NCBI GenBank assembly: GCA_944474755.1
Contig: OX104117.1
Location: forward strand, 75,368,926-75,432,925
Source: Limnoperna fortunei
Lineage: Eukaryota; Mollusca; Bivalvia; Mytilida; Modiolidae
Direction of reading: 5' to 3'
DNA length: 64,000 bases
Position 1 is the first letter of the stretch. The number at the start of each line of letters is the position of its first letter. The translations under genes were made by a program, and so were the position numbers. The notes below the pieces were generated by a model. The model saw only the letters and a program-made list of their open reading frames with translations. It was not told the origin of the DNA and did not search any database. Of this stretch, positions 22,917 through 33,680 are shown in pieces.

Positions 22917-23862
22917 ATAGGGTTATTGCATGAATATTGTGAAATATTGTCCCAAGCAAGTGTTATATTGCACGAGCTTGCGAGTGCAATATAGCATCTT
23001 GCGAGTGCAATATAGCATCTTGCGAGGGACAATATTTCCCAATATTCATGCAATAACTCTTTTATTATATAGTAATATTTTTTGTGCTTTTAAGTGATTA
23101 TTCATTATCTTTGCTATTTTGTAATATTTTACTAGGTCCAATATTATCATATTTTCACTTGGTCAATATTACAGCTATATATTTTGATGTAGATTTACAT
23201 ATAATAAAAACATTTTTTTTTCAATTTTGTGTTTTTATTTATTGATCCTTATTGTTGTGAATATATGGCCACACACTCGAATTTTGTCCATACTCGAAAT
23301 TCTGCGATTACCCTTCATTCGGCAATGTAAACAATGATCCCAAGGCTAAATTACTTTTAAAATGTCTTGCATTTATTGCTCTTACCAAATGACTCCTAAA
23401 TAATAAAATACAATGCGTTTCAGCGAAATTTACGTCCGTTAAAGCGACACACTTTCATCCCCGAAATTCGAATGTACTAGCATAAATTCCTGCTTTGAAA
23501 CTGACGAGCCACTTGTGTACACGATATTTAAATCCAGTTTTGTACAGTTTACACTTGATTTTTTCCTTTGTTGGTTATGAAATTTACTTTATCTACAATC
23601 GAATTTACTTCCATTTGTTCAGTTTCAAGCGGTTCTGCTAATTTTCCCCTCGAGAGCAGATGGATGTCATTTTCTTCCATGTTTGTTTACCAAACAACAG
23701 TAAAATATAAAAGCCGATGTTCGGAACACATCTGTACTTTTCCCGGAAATTACATAAATGACCGAGATTCAGTGTAAAATATGAAAATATACTGCACTTT
23801 ATTGCTATATGAAATAAAATGGGGAAAAAATATTACTATATAATAATACCAAATATTGTCTG
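22917..23862. mobile_element. 0.93-kb non-autonomous element, copy 1
   Basis: Starts with a fold-back segment (TTATTGCATGAATATTG ... CAATATTCATGCAATAA, 22921-23046), followed by about 800 bp bounded by TTATATAGTAATATT and its inverse ATATTACTATATAATAAT. A second copy lies inverted at 37268-38197, matching over most of its length. On the minus strand both copies hold a short reading starting M-(A/E)-E-N-D-(V/I)-H; here it continues LAEPLETEQMEVNSIVDK before breaking. No transposase motif seen; mobilised in trans if at all. Confidence 0.75.
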
Positions 23863-24861
23863 CCACTAGACATTTCGCATTAGACTATTTCCAACCCGTC
23901 CGCCTCTAAACCAGTGGCCTCATCTACGTGCAACATTTGAGTATTTACAAACATGTGCATTACCTAGAGGTTAATTGTTGTAACCTAATTTCACTCCTTT
24001 CATGTAGTTTATGAGATATGTTCTGCGTTCTTTTCCCAATTAAAACTAACTTGACAATAGAAATAATATCTTGCCTTATTTAATTACTTCGAAACTATTT
24101 TATTTGTCTAAAGTGACAATTTTTACACTGATGCTTCACACACTTTCAATGTCTTTAAGCCGCAGTGATGGTCGACAATATTGACACGTAGAACTACATT
24201 GCATCACAAAAGCTTGCAATATTGCTTAGGTAAATGTACGTTTATATTGTATACTGCAAATGTTTTTACAAATTAATTTATTTAATATGCATTATGCTTT
24301 TCAAACCATATTTACAATAAAGACAATACAACACCATAAAACTCTAGGTCATTTATACTATAAGCCAATCTATCACTTTCTTATATCACTTACATGTAAA
24401 CCGGTTCTTATTTAAAGACTTTCCTTATTGTTCTTTCCGTGTTGTTATTAATCACTTTTTGAAGATTTTACTAACTTACAAAGAATTTGGGATATGTGGG
24501 TACATTGTCCATGATTTGTACGCAACGTATGTATTACGTATTTGTATCTGTATTTATCTTCTATATTTTGTTATGATAATAGTGTTTCTGTAACAAATAT
24601 AAAGTACTCGCAAATAGGTTACAAAACTGTTTCAAATAAAACACGTGTAAATAAGAAGATAACAATGATCTAGTGTGTTACATAAACCACATGTTTAATT
24701 TAAAACTTATTTCAATGATATATAAACATATTTATTCCAGACAGGTCATTTCGTACATGTAAAACTATCCAAAATACTAAAAAACCCCATTATGTCAATA
24801 TTTGTTCTCCAAAGCCTTTCCATATACATGTACGTGTACTTCAGTAATAATGAAACAATCA
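23863..24861. other. Non-coding stretch downstream of gene B
   Basis: AT-rich, no gene supported. It holds the presumed 3' UTR of gene B, though I could not place a polyadenylation site with confidence. Confidence 0.4.
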
Positions 24862-25315
24862 TTAAAAGCTATCATACACGGTCGAAATTTCAGCATTTAA
24901 CTTGTTTGAAACACATGTAGTGTCATAATGTCCATAGGCCTTAGAATCTAAGGCGGAATCATAAATGCTGTCAGACTTGTTTTGTCTAATGAAATTGTTT
25001 GTGTGATCATACTTGCCATATCCTGTGTGTTCTGTTTGGCTATGGTCATATGTGTTTGTTTCATCTCTATTTGTGTCTTGACCACTGCTGTGTGAAGTTG
25101 CTGTATTATGGTTTGCTGTTGCGTATTCATAATTAATGCTGAAGGTTTTCTGTGGTTTATTCACGATACTGTACGTATCCTGGCTATTATGTGCGGCCAC
25201 TGCACAATCTACAACTCTTGGATAATCACTCAGGGCAAGAGTGAATGTCATTTTAGATATATCGTTGATTCTTTTAATGGAATCCTGATTTGACTCTCTG
25301 TTTGGCAAATGCACC
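24862..25315 (-). CDS. Gene B cytoplasmic-tail exon
   Basis: Last exon of gene B on the minus strand. Acceptor TTTGTTTAG leaves one base that completes the Arg codon split by the TM exon (28116-28188), so the join reads ...RRRVHLPNRESNQDS. The 150-residue tail is open to the stop with no break. It is hydrophilic and rich in Thr, Asn, His and Tyr. Tyr-Asp motifs recur in the last 70 residues: NTYDHSQ, GKYDHTN, SIYDSAL, GHYDTTC and TVYDSF. Such repeated acidic Tyr contexts are plausible kinase targets and docking sites; that is inference. No enzymatic domain is present, so signalling would have to be by recruited partners. Confidence 0.75.
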
Positions 25316-26029
25316 CTAAACAAAACAAAAAGTTCAACTTTGGTAATATGCAAAAACAATTGGTATGTCTGATTTCAAAAATATTTATACCAGTGTCTCT
25401 ATGTGTATCTTTTGATTGTATCATTTGTCGTTTTCTTGTCAAAGGTATCACATAAGTGTTTCTTTTAATTAAAAGTTTTTGCTGTTTTGCGACTTTAATT
25501 TAAAGTCAGACTCAATCGAACGTTACTCTCTGATCATAGAAAATCATAACACTACTGCCAATATATTGGTTTAGCAATTATGATATAAATGGCAGGTCAG
25601 ATACCTGGAAACACGTATTGCAATAGTCAGTTATTAAATGAACGAATTTGCATGAACGAGATTTAATTTTCAATGAAAACTAAACAACAAAATTTGGTAA
25701 ATGCATATTGATTAAAAGCATTACAATTTAATAACACATGTTTCAATCACAGAGTTTTGCGTCAAAATATTTTGTAGGTAACAATTCGTCTAGGTGACTC
25801 ATATTCCGTTGCAAAACATGCCAGAAACATCTGCCCTGTTGTAAGTATCAATTCTATTATATAGTTTTAAGAGTATGCCTCCTCATATCACACAATAAAT
25901 GACAAATTTGCTGTTGTGTCTATTGTTGCTATTCGTCATGTATTGCCTGAAATCGATATGTCAATGACTTTATCGACTTTGTCGGACATGGTTGCCATTG
26001 CAATATGCCCAACTACTCATCACTCATAT
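25316..26029. other. Gene B intron
   Basis: Between tail and TM exons. No exon or repeat I can support. Confidence 0.45.
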
Positions 26030-26290
26030 TAGCAGTCCCCACGCTTGCAGATGCGTTTTCGTCCATGAAGATCTGTCTCTTTGTAAATTGCGCATTCAAT
26101 TACAGCAAACAGTCCTAAGGTTATGCTTACACTCATGGCACACATTCCCAAACCATTACTGAGCTACCGCTAAACGGAACCGTTTTTCCAGCGTTGCACT
26201 GTTTGGTTGCAGCTCTGCCCGACCTCTGCGCTCAGTTACATGCAACGTAAAGTGGTTCTTATCTCATGGACCTTTGACGACGAGCTTGGT
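26030..26290 (-). pseudogene. Old Tc1/mariner transposase scrap
   Basis: Minus-strand translation, with frame changes, shows pieces in Tc1 order: FTLHVTERRGRAE, then GSSVMVWECV, then IFMDENASA. These resemble the segment after the first catalytic Asp (RFxLH...RVW), the G-S-V-M-V-W-G motif, and the second Asp motif F-M-x-D-N-A. The GC content is higher than in its surroundings. It lies in the intron of gene B and is not from the same lineage as the 19.3-kb copy. Weakly supported. Confidence 0.4.
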
Positions 26291-27599
26291 AACAATGAAA
26301 ACGTGCTTATAAGTGCATGAGCAATGAATATCTTGAACAGTATCCGACAGCTTTAAGTCTATTCCGTAATTTCGTATTCTGAATGACAGCACACGGTTAG
26401 ATCTACAGTCTTTTCAACACTGAACTGTTAACAAACGGGTTTAGCATTACCAATAGATCAAGAGTCCTTTCTTTACGGTCAGATGTTACTGAAAATTAGT
26501 CGTTTGATGTTATTTACAATTCTGCAAATAACTAAATAGTGGTGGCCCACACGGCCATCAATTTGTCTGTGCAGGGATAGTCCTGCATTTTGTATCCCGG
26601 TAATTTCCCATCGACGTCAGTTGTCAGCTGAAGCGGACCAATTTCAGCAATGTAAGAGCAGGATTGAGCCTAATCATCTTACATAGAGAATGGCACATAA
26701 TTTCAAAGAATACGAGTAAACATTTCGCATGTGCAAGTGATGACATGATAAAACAGACAATAAACAATTTTTCACGGGTAAAAAATCTATCATTAAGAAG
26801 TCCATACAACACTCAACATTTTTGTCTTTTATTTCATTGTATATTGGTGTTGCAATACTCTCCTGTTGTATAGAAAGTATACAAATATAAATTTACTAAT
26901 CAATTAAAAAATTTAAATTTAAATCCCGCTTGAATTGTGCTGCAAAAAAGTCAAAATCGGCAAAGTTTCTGTTTAATATATTGAATTGAATTGAAATAAT
27001 TAACACTGATCACTACATGTCCACGTATATCATTGCGTCAAATGTGTATTTTAAAGAATGCTGACTCACGACTTCTTCAGAAAAAGTAGAAATACTTATC
27101 AATATAGGTAAGTGTATAGCACTACTTAACATAAGTCGCGCTTAAACTACATATAACAATCATGATGTTGAACGCTGGTGATCCAAATTAAACCACACAG
27201 GCCACTGAGACTGACAAAACAATGGTATAAAACTTGTTTCCAAAACTGAGCCAAAATGATCCGCAGACAGCGTTAAATTATTCTAGCATGAGAACCCCTT
27301 ATCCACCCAAAATGAGAGAGCAACGTCATTCGCCATCAAGGAAAACGTTGAGTCACTGTGGGTTTAGTTCTTGAATATGTAGAAGATAATACCTTCTTAT
27401 TCTTCAAACAGTCATATACACTGTATCGTTAGATATTGTAACTTCGAGATTATTAAAAAGCCAAGGTCAGCAGCTTTTGAATTTGTTACTATTATTTTCA
27501 CATATTGAAGTAACATCAATCAACAAAATTAATTTATTTAGAATTATTGCATAAAAGGTCTTTTTTATTTAGTGCCCGGGTATTATTAATTACGTGCAT
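26291..27599. other. Gene B intron
   Basis: No exon or named repeat supported. Confidence 0.4.
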
Positions 27600-27815
27600 G
27601 TCAACAATGGGGTTGCAGGTTAGAGATTTAATGGGGTTATCGTGGGTTCGACTTTAATCTTAATTCACAAGAATGCCAGTTTTCTGCTGGCAGACGTCGG
27701 GGGTGTGAGACGGTAGGTCTGCTTTATCTCCAATAAAAACTGCATACTATTATATGGCTGAAATATTGCTGAATGTGGCATTAAACCCTATTCATACAAA
27801 CATTTAATGAGGTCC
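27600..27815 (+). repeat. SINE-B copy, degenerate
   Basis: GTGGGTTCGACTTTAATCTT (B-box-like), ATGCCAGTTTTCTG, CAATAAAAACTGCATAC, TATATGGCTGAAATATTGCT and GTGGCATTAAAC follow in the order of family B. Confidence 0.75.
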
Positions 27816-28115
27816 TTATTGTCAGAAATTTGTTTTAACAATATGCATGTAAAAATATTATTACTTAACAATGATTGCACTAAATTTAACACCAAAGGCC
27901 AAAGCTTTCACGTTGTGTTTTAGAACTAACATGACTGTAAAAAATTAACAAGTTTATTAACGTAACAACGACTATTGCGTCAATGATGAAAAGTCGAATT
28001 TTGCCGAACACTGAATTAATTGATGTTTATGGACATTTACTAAAAGATGCAAGTATTATTTGTGGAGGAGACATTTACATTTATTAAGCTGTGCATATCT
28101 TTTCAACATAATTAC

Positions 28116-28188
28116 CTCCTTCGCAGAAAGATGGCGACAACAACACAAATAACTGCTCCTCCGGTTACCCCACCTGCTATTCCAGCAA
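28116..28188 (-). CDS. Gene B transmembrane exon
   Basis: A 73-bp minus-strand exon: acceptor TTTTTAG, residues AGIAGGVTGGAVICVVVAIF then LRRR, donor GGAG|GTAATT. Phase 1 in, phase 2 out, the same length as the TM exon of gene C and strikingly similar to it (AGITGGLAGVAVICVVVGIL). One helix with a Gly-rich outer half and an Arg-Arg-Arg stop-transfer. The resemblance in both protein and exon frame indicates recent common origin of genes B and C although they lie on opposite strands. Confidence 0.88.
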
Positions 28189-28709
28189 CTAAAAAGATAT
28201 GATTGCGCTAAAGTTAAAAATACATTATTTAAGCAGTTGAACGACAAACGCAAAGGTTTGACAGTTATAGGTCAATTGTATATACCCAAACAGTAACATA
28301 TGTAGCCACATATAATTGCTTGTGATCATTGTTTTAAAACTATGTTCCATTCGGCCTGTATTTAATAAAAAAAACTTAACGCACACGAATACATTAGTAT
28401 CTGTTGTTGTCATTAGATATAGTGTATACTGTAAGTAAAAGCCGAGTCCCTAAAAATTCATCTTGCTCATTTCGCGGAGTGCCAAATCAACATAACAGAC
28501 CTTAAAAATTGAAAACTTACTTGTAAAAAATCAAAAATTAAATTGACAGTACATCTAGAAAATAACATTACTTGCATTTTTTTAAACTCAAAGGGGATTT
28601 GCCTTTTCTTTTTTGAACAGTATACTTGCAGTACATTTCAAATATTATGTTGTTGCAATGACAGCAATTGTTAATATTTATTTTGATTGTAAAGTAATTC
28701 CTTTTAGTT

Positions 28710-29020
28710 AGCTTGTTTTGCGTAACGTCCAGCGAGCAGTTTTTTTGCTCTGTTTGAGACGAGAACAACTTAACAAACAATAATCAACGGAATAAGGGAT
28801 GGACCAACGGAAACAAACTTTTAACTGCTACTGGAAAATTATGTAGACTTGGGTAGGTATGGAGAATTTAGAATTGTGTAGCGGTTACAATGAGCCGTCT
28901 CTTGTTATGAAGTCTACAATAGGGGGACTTTATCGCGTGGCACTCTTTAAAAAGGTATCACGAACTTTTCCGTATAATGATCTTAACAGCCGCCCAAAGA
29001 GAGGGCCTTCCCGTTAACAA
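28710..29020 (+). repeat. SINE-A copy in duplicated block 1
   Basis: CGTCCAGCGAGCAG, ACTGCTACTGGAAAATTATG, GTAGCGGTTACAATGAGCC and GAGAGGGCCTTCCC mark a family-A copy. It lies in the first of two tandem blocks that also hold a stalk exon. Confidence 0.8.
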
Positions 29021-29093
29021 ATGATTACATTTTAATAAAACGTGTATTATTTAAATGTATTATGATAAATAAAAAAGACACGTAAGACATTAC

Positions 29094-29226
29094 TTGATTG
29101 CAAAGACGAGGTAACTTGTATGGTGGGTTCAGGCATTCGAGTCGATGTTTTTAAAGTTGTAACTGTCAATTCGCTCACTGATGTTGTCAAGAGTGTCATC
29201 CAATTAGACTGTTCGTGTTTATTTTT
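29094..29226 (-). CDS. Gene B stalk exon 2 (runs into gap)
   Basis: Minus-strand exon ending at donor CAATCAA|GTAATG, phase 1. Its upstream end falls at or just inside the N run. It reads NKHEQSNWMTLLTTSVSELT then VTTLKTSTRMPEPTIQVTSS and LQS. It parallels stalk exon 1 (NKHEQSTWMTLLATSMTKTT) almost residue by residue at its start, so the acceptor should lie only a few bases into the gap. Thr/Ser-rich, no Cys: an extended, probably O-glycosylated spacer between the lectin-like exon and the membrane. Confidence 0.7.
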
Positions 29227-29426
29227 NNNNNNNNNNNNNNNNNNNNNNNNNNNNNNNNNNNNNNNNNNNNNNNNNNNNNNNNNNNNNNNNNNNNNNNNNN
29301 NNNNNNNNNNNNNNNNNNNNNNNNNNNNNNNNNNNNNNNNNNNNNNNNNNNNNNNNNNNNNNNNNNNNNNNNNNNNNNNNNNNNNNNNNNNNNNNNNNNN
29401 NNNNNNNNNNNNNNNNNNNNNNNNNN
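29227..29426. other. Assembly gap (200 N)
   Basis: Exactly 200 N. Round length suggests a placeholder rather than a measured size. It sits between two tandem copies of a ~0.9-kb block. Confidence 0.98.
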
Positions 29427-29684
29427 CACTAGAACAGCAAGAAAGGCAAATCAAAAGAACAGACCTTTGAAGTTGACAACTTTACTGTAAAAACATCGAT
29501 GATTAAATAGACAATTTCATTACACCTGACAAAATACATAATTTGCATTTGGAAAAAATCAAAAGCGATATTGGTTTCTTTTTTGAACAATATACTTATA
29601 GTAAATTGCATAAATATGTTGTTGCAAAGAAAACATTTGTTTATTTTATTTAAAACGATACTAGCGTATTACGTTTAATTTAGG

Positions 29685-29910
29685 TTGTTTGCTTAAAGTG
29701 CAGTAAGCAGTATTTTTCGCTTTTGTTCAGGACAATAACAAATTGACAGCCGATTATCACCGGGGAAAGTAATTAGTGGTTACAATAAGCCTACTCATGT
29801 TTATAAATCCACAAAAGGGGTCTATATCGCGCCATGAGCGTGGCATTTTCTGGTTTATGACCTGAAAACCGACCAACCAGAGAGTCTCCCGATGAACAAT
29901 AATCCAATTT
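29685..29910 (+). repeat. SINE-A copy in duplicated block 2
   Basis: GTGCAGTAAGCAGTATTTTTCGC, GTTACAATAAGCCTACTC, GCGTGGCA and AGAGAGTCTCCC blocks follow family-A order, with internal deletions relative to the block-1 copy. Confidence 0.7.
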
Positions 29911-29962
29911 TAATAAAGCATTTATAAATATTAATATATTGTGATCAATTAAAAAAATTTAC

Positions 29963-30079
29963 TTGGTTGTAAGGTGAATTTCATTATGGATCCTGGAATC
30001 AGAGAAGTTGTAACTGTTGTTTTGGTCATTGATGTGGCCAAGAGTGTCATCCAAGTAGACTGTTCGTGCTTATTTGTAC
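29963..30079 (-). CDS. Gene B stalk exon 1
   Basis: A 117-bp minus-strand exon: acceptor GTTGACAACAG, donor CAACCAA|GTAAAT, phase 1-1. It encodes TNKHEQSTWMTLLATSMTKT then TVTTSLIPGSIMKFTLQP. Thr/Ser-rich, Cys-free; tandem partner of the exon at 29094. The final ...LQ(P/S)S is shared with the stalk exons of gene C (45174, 45627, 54449), so all are one exon family. Confidence 0.75.
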
Positions 30080-30409
30080 CTGTTGTCAACGTAAAAAAGG
30101 GATTTATGGTGTTCTGAAAACACACAACTTGTATTGATGAAAGAAAGACCGTTCGCGAAACAAATTTTTCCTTGTACAAAATCAAAATCGTTTCTTTTTA
30201 AATGCCTTAAAGGGACAAACAGGCAAATTAAACAAAAATATTAGTCGAGATTGTATAATTGTTGCTCGGGCAATATATAGTGCATAAAATATAAAAAAGA
30301 ACAAGAAAGCAGAAAATAAGTATATAGTTGGAACAAATATAACTAATGAGTAGGACATTTTGACTGCCGCTAGCAAAGTATGAAGATCTAGGTATATCTT
30401 AGTTAATTT

Positions 30410-30535
30410 AAGGTTAGCCAGTTTTCCCACCGAAGGTCGAGGTCTTTTTCGGGTACTTCGTCTTCCTCCCTCAATAACAACTCTACGCCCTGATATAACT
30501 AAAAAACAGCTGAAAGTGGCGTTAAACAGCATTCA
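30410..30535 (+). repeat. SINE-B 3' fragment
   Basis: CCAGTTTTCCCACCGAAGGTC, CGGGTACTTCGTCTTCCTCC, GATATAACT and GCTGAAAGTGGCGTTAAAC follow family-B order. Confidence 0.8.
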
Positions 30536-30586
30536 AACACGTAGTTGTATTACGTAAAAACCATTACTGCATTAACATTACCTTAC

Positions 30587-30829
30587 CTTTACAATAAATA
30601 TTAATATTCAAATAACATCTGTAACACTCATTGCGCAGTTGTTCTAAAGTACATTCAGTGCGATTGTCACATTGTGTCTTGGCGAATTCAGTGACGTTTT
30701 TTGACGTCATTGACTTCTGGCAATTATTATTTACTTGCTCAAGCCACGCTTCCTCAATTGTCATGATATTTTCTGCATCACATCTGGCAAAGTATTCCTC
30801 TGCGTCAGATATTGTTTTACATTTGCGTT
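30587..30829 (-). CDS. Gene B lectin-like (SUEL-type) exon
   Basis: A 243-bp minus-strand exon with no break: acceptor CATTATTACAG, donor TGTAAAG|GTAAGG, phase 1-1 (81 codons). Reads RKCKTISDAEEYFARCDAEN ... NNCQKSMTSKNVTEFAKTQC then DNRTECTLEQLRNECYRCYL and INIYCKG. Eight Cys. The order C..I.DA..Y..RCD......C.......NVT..A...C.....C.L......C..CYL.I.I.C follows SUEL/galactose-binding lectin modules, though the classical YGR core is altered and the ~80-residue length is typical. Likely the extracellular ligand-binding module of gene B, between the signal exon (38727) and the stalks. Family call by motif only; another Cys-rich fold is possible. Confidence 0.6.
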
Positions 30830-31905
30830 CTGTAATAATGCAATGCAGAATATCAATTTAGTATGACTTAAGAAAATGACAATATAAATGTTTATCTGTA
30901 TATGTTTAGAACTAGTTTTAAAAATAGTTTTTTTTTGTAGAAAAGATATTTATAGAAAGATATACTTCCGTTATGAAGTCTTCCGACATCTATCTGATCT
31001 TTTTTCTTCTTAAACTTTAGGTAGTTAACAACTAGGAATGCACACACGTTTAAGTAAATCAATCTCATATATAATAGATTAATTGCACATCCAATAAAAT
31101 TTTTGTAACAAGGGAGTTTGTTATTACCACGTTAATTATTAGTTGCATTATGTTTTCTTCCAACTCAAGAATGAGTAAGAATGACCACGACCAAACACTT
31201 GCTTCTTTCATGCAATTTCATTGGTTGATATTTTAAATGATGAACGTCATACTAAAATAATCTAGCCCGGGAATTTCCCAGCTAAGTTTGTCACAGAAAC
31301 CCTGACTTGTGAGGACGCATGTATAGTTTTTGTCGTAAATATTAGGTCAATCCTTCACCCACTCAGTAACAGATTTATTGCACATATAGCCAAGGACATG
31401 GCCAGTTAAAAAAATCAGTTTTACATGCAGTGGGACAAAATCAAGTTACATGTACATAAATGTATGACTGAATGTTTTTATTTAGTTTAGAACATTTTTA
31501 TATTCAATTATAAAAAAATTATGTATAAACAATTGACAAGCAGAAAAATGTTGAAAGCATGCAATGTTCATGTCATTTATTTCATTCCTTGTTGTGCTTG
31601 TCCTCGGTCTTAAGATAAAGTTTTGCAATCAAGCCATTATCATGGAACTTGCACATATGCATTACGGTAAGAAATAAAAATCATTATTAAATTTTAACAC
31701 TTCCATTAACTTTTATGAATGATCTACTTTCAAAATTCTTCTAGGACTTTTATTATGAAACTCAATGGCTACTCAAGAAAGGATGCAGTGACTTTGGTAG
31801 TTATAACTAAAAATGTTTTTAAAATGGTTCTGAAGTTCAGTGCACTTTTGGTGGTGGATTTCTAGCTTGATATTATTGTTTATGCCATTTTTACTGTGTG
31901 ACAGA
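30830..31905. other. Gene B first intron, 3' part
   Basis: No exon seen. AT-rich sequence without a repeat I can match. Confidence 0.4.
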
Positions 31906-31918
31906 CAAAATACAAGAA

Positions 31919-32184
31919 GGGGCCTCGGTGACCGTGTGGTCAAGGTAGTTCGTCTACTATGGATCACGTGGTCTGTCAACACTGAGATTGCTGGTTTGAT
32001 TCTCACTGCAGGCAGGGTTTGCTCGACTCCAATCTTAATTGACAAGGATTGCCAGTTTTCCTACTGCAGGTCGGGGGTTTTCTCCGGGTACTCCGGCTTC
32101 TTCCCCCAATAAAAACTGGACGCCATGATATAGCTGTAAAATTGCTGAAAGTGGCATCAAACACTATCAAACAAACAAAACAAG
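31919..32184 (+). mobile_element. SINE-B, full length with target duplication
   Basis: A 266-bp tRNA-derived SINE flanked by a perfect 13-bp direct repeat CAAAATACAAGAA (31906-31918 and 32185-32197). The 5' part resembles a tRNA gene: A-box-like GTGTGGTCAAGG and B-box-like GGTTTGATTCTC. The body carries GCAGGCAGGGTT, ACAAGGATTGCCAGTTTTCC, CTCCGGGTACTCCGGCTTCT and AAAACTGGACGCCATGATAT, and it ends in a CAAACAAACAAAA tail. The direct repeat marks a fairly recent insertion, inside the first intron of gene B. Confidence 0.9.
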
Positions 32185-32276
32185 CAAAATACAAGAAAGT
32201 TTGGTCATGAATTGTAACACCCTGTAAGTTTGATATATTTTTAAAAAAATGTAAAAAAAATATTTTTCCATTTCAG

Positions 32277-33022
32277 TTAATTGGATATTCTTCCAAACAA
32301 GAGCAAGGAGAGACAGGATTAGTCACAGAAAGGGAATTTGTTGGCTCAGAGTTGCATGGTAATATCCAAAACAAAATACGAAGCAATGATTTTACATGTT
32401 ATACCACAATAAGAATTGAAACGGAATCACCCAAAGAACAGCAGCACAAGAGACTAATCATATGTTTCAATGTCCAGAAAATGGTTGTGTCAAAAGCTAT
32501 AAAACACATGGTGCTTTAGAAAACCACATTTTACTTGGAAAACATGAATTAAGACTGGAAAGAAAATCCACTTTTGATGAAATTAAGTTAAGATGGGCTG
32601 AAGTGTGCTCTGATTTTTTCTAAAGAAGTCCATGACTATTTAGAGGCTTCTTGCAATGTTGGCAATCCTAAGTTGGAAAGAGGATGGGCATTGAAGAAAG
32701 AAAAAAAAAAGTTGTGCGTTTTTCAACTGATGTAAAGGAATTTCTTACTGAAATATTTAATGTTGGAGAGATAACTGGAGAGAAAGTTACACCAAGTGAT
32801 GCTGCAATGAAGATTCGGCAAGCTCGGCATGAGGATGGGTCGAAACGCTTTAATGTTTTGCAGTATCTTGATGCAGCCCAGATCCCCTTTTTCTTCTCTA
32901 GACTTACTGTGTCAAGAAGGAAACAAGTTCCGCAGGCAAATACTATGGAGGATGAGGACTTAGAAGCTGCCCTTGCCAGTATTGAAGATCAGAACATTAG
33001 AGACTTAGCATTTGAGAATTAG
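32277..33022 (+). pseudogene. C2H2 zinc-finger protein remnant
   Basis: After a TTTCAG acceptor-like site, a long coding-like stretch includes one C2H2 finger, FQCPENGCVKSY...LENHILLGKH (C-x4-C-x12-H-x5-H), then LERGWALKK, then VRFSTDVKEFLTEIFNVGE and a C-terminal region ending SRLTVSRRKQV...LAFEN. This layout (finger near the N-terminus, then GWALK and a T..VK.FL...F..GE..G.K..P..A...R domain) is a C2H2 protein type I know from invertebrate genomes, with no defined function. Frame breaks at ~32620 and in the ten-A run at 32701-32710 suggest a pseudogene. It lies antisense within the first intron of gene B. Confidence 0.6.
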
Positions 33023-33042
33023 TTATAGTTTATAATATTATT

Positions 33043-33680
33043 ACTGTCTCGCCTTCCTAGCAGAGTAAAACATAGGCGTGACTTTACTGACCGCGGCGTT
33101 AACTTCCAACAATTATGTTTTATGAGCAGAACTATAAGTCCTAAGTTAATGAAATTTGGTATGCATATGCACCAGTAGTAGCTTAGCACGTCACATTTGC
33201 ATCTTTTGACCTTGACCTTTATTTCTGGTTGACTGACTTTGACAATATTCACAACGTGTAATTGCCAATGTTCAAGTTTTATGAACACCTCCATATCACA
33301 AGAATTATATGTCCTAGATTTATAAAAGTTGTTATGTATATGCCCCAGTAGTAGCTTAGCACAGCTACATGCCCATCTTTTGACCTTGACCTTTGCATTT
33401 CTGGTTGAGTGACTGATAATTTTCAATACACAACAAAAGCAATGTTATTTTTTTATGAGCAGAAAGTACATGTACATGTCATACTACCATAATTAATCAT
33501 AATAAAACGTGATATGCTTATTTATCAGCACCATCCTCATCTTTTGTTCTTGACCTTGAGTTTCCATTTACATGTAAGTAACTTTGATAGTATTTTTTTT
33601 CTCAACAATTATTAAATTAACTAATGTATGGTGGACAATTAGATGTTCTAATGGTGCCAGCGAGGGAGACATACCTTATT
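33043..33680. mobile_element. Non-autonomous element with ~173-bp internal repeats
   Basis: Ends are inverted: GTCTCGCCTTCCTAGCA at the left; TGCCAGCGAGGGAGAC at the right. Inside are about three degenerate units, the first two sharing CCAGTAGTAGCTTAGCAC (33172, 33345; 173 bp apart) and TTTTGACCTTGACCTTT. No transposase. Probably a MITE-like DNA element. Confidence 0.6.

Larger units (their letters stand above)
28480..30110. repeat. Tandem duplication of a stalk-exon block
   Basis: Block 1 (from ~28480) and block 2 (from ~29455) share, in order, ACAGACCTT, a TTTCTTTTTTGAACA(G/A)TATACTT segment, a family-A SINE copy, a stalk exon and TAGACTGTTCGTG. Equivalent points are ~970 bp apart at the left and ~850 bp apart at the right. 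The SINE is in both blocks at the same place, so it was present before the duplication. The assembly gap lies at the junction of the blocks. Confidence 0.8.

Noticed and set aside
29047..29490. Open frames crossing the N run
   Set aside because: They are created by unknown bases. Only the stalk exon to the left of the gap is supported.
31919..32184. Coding frames of 63-90 codons on both strands
   Set aside because: They run through a SINE-B with clear target duplications; the same frames appear in other SINE-B copies.
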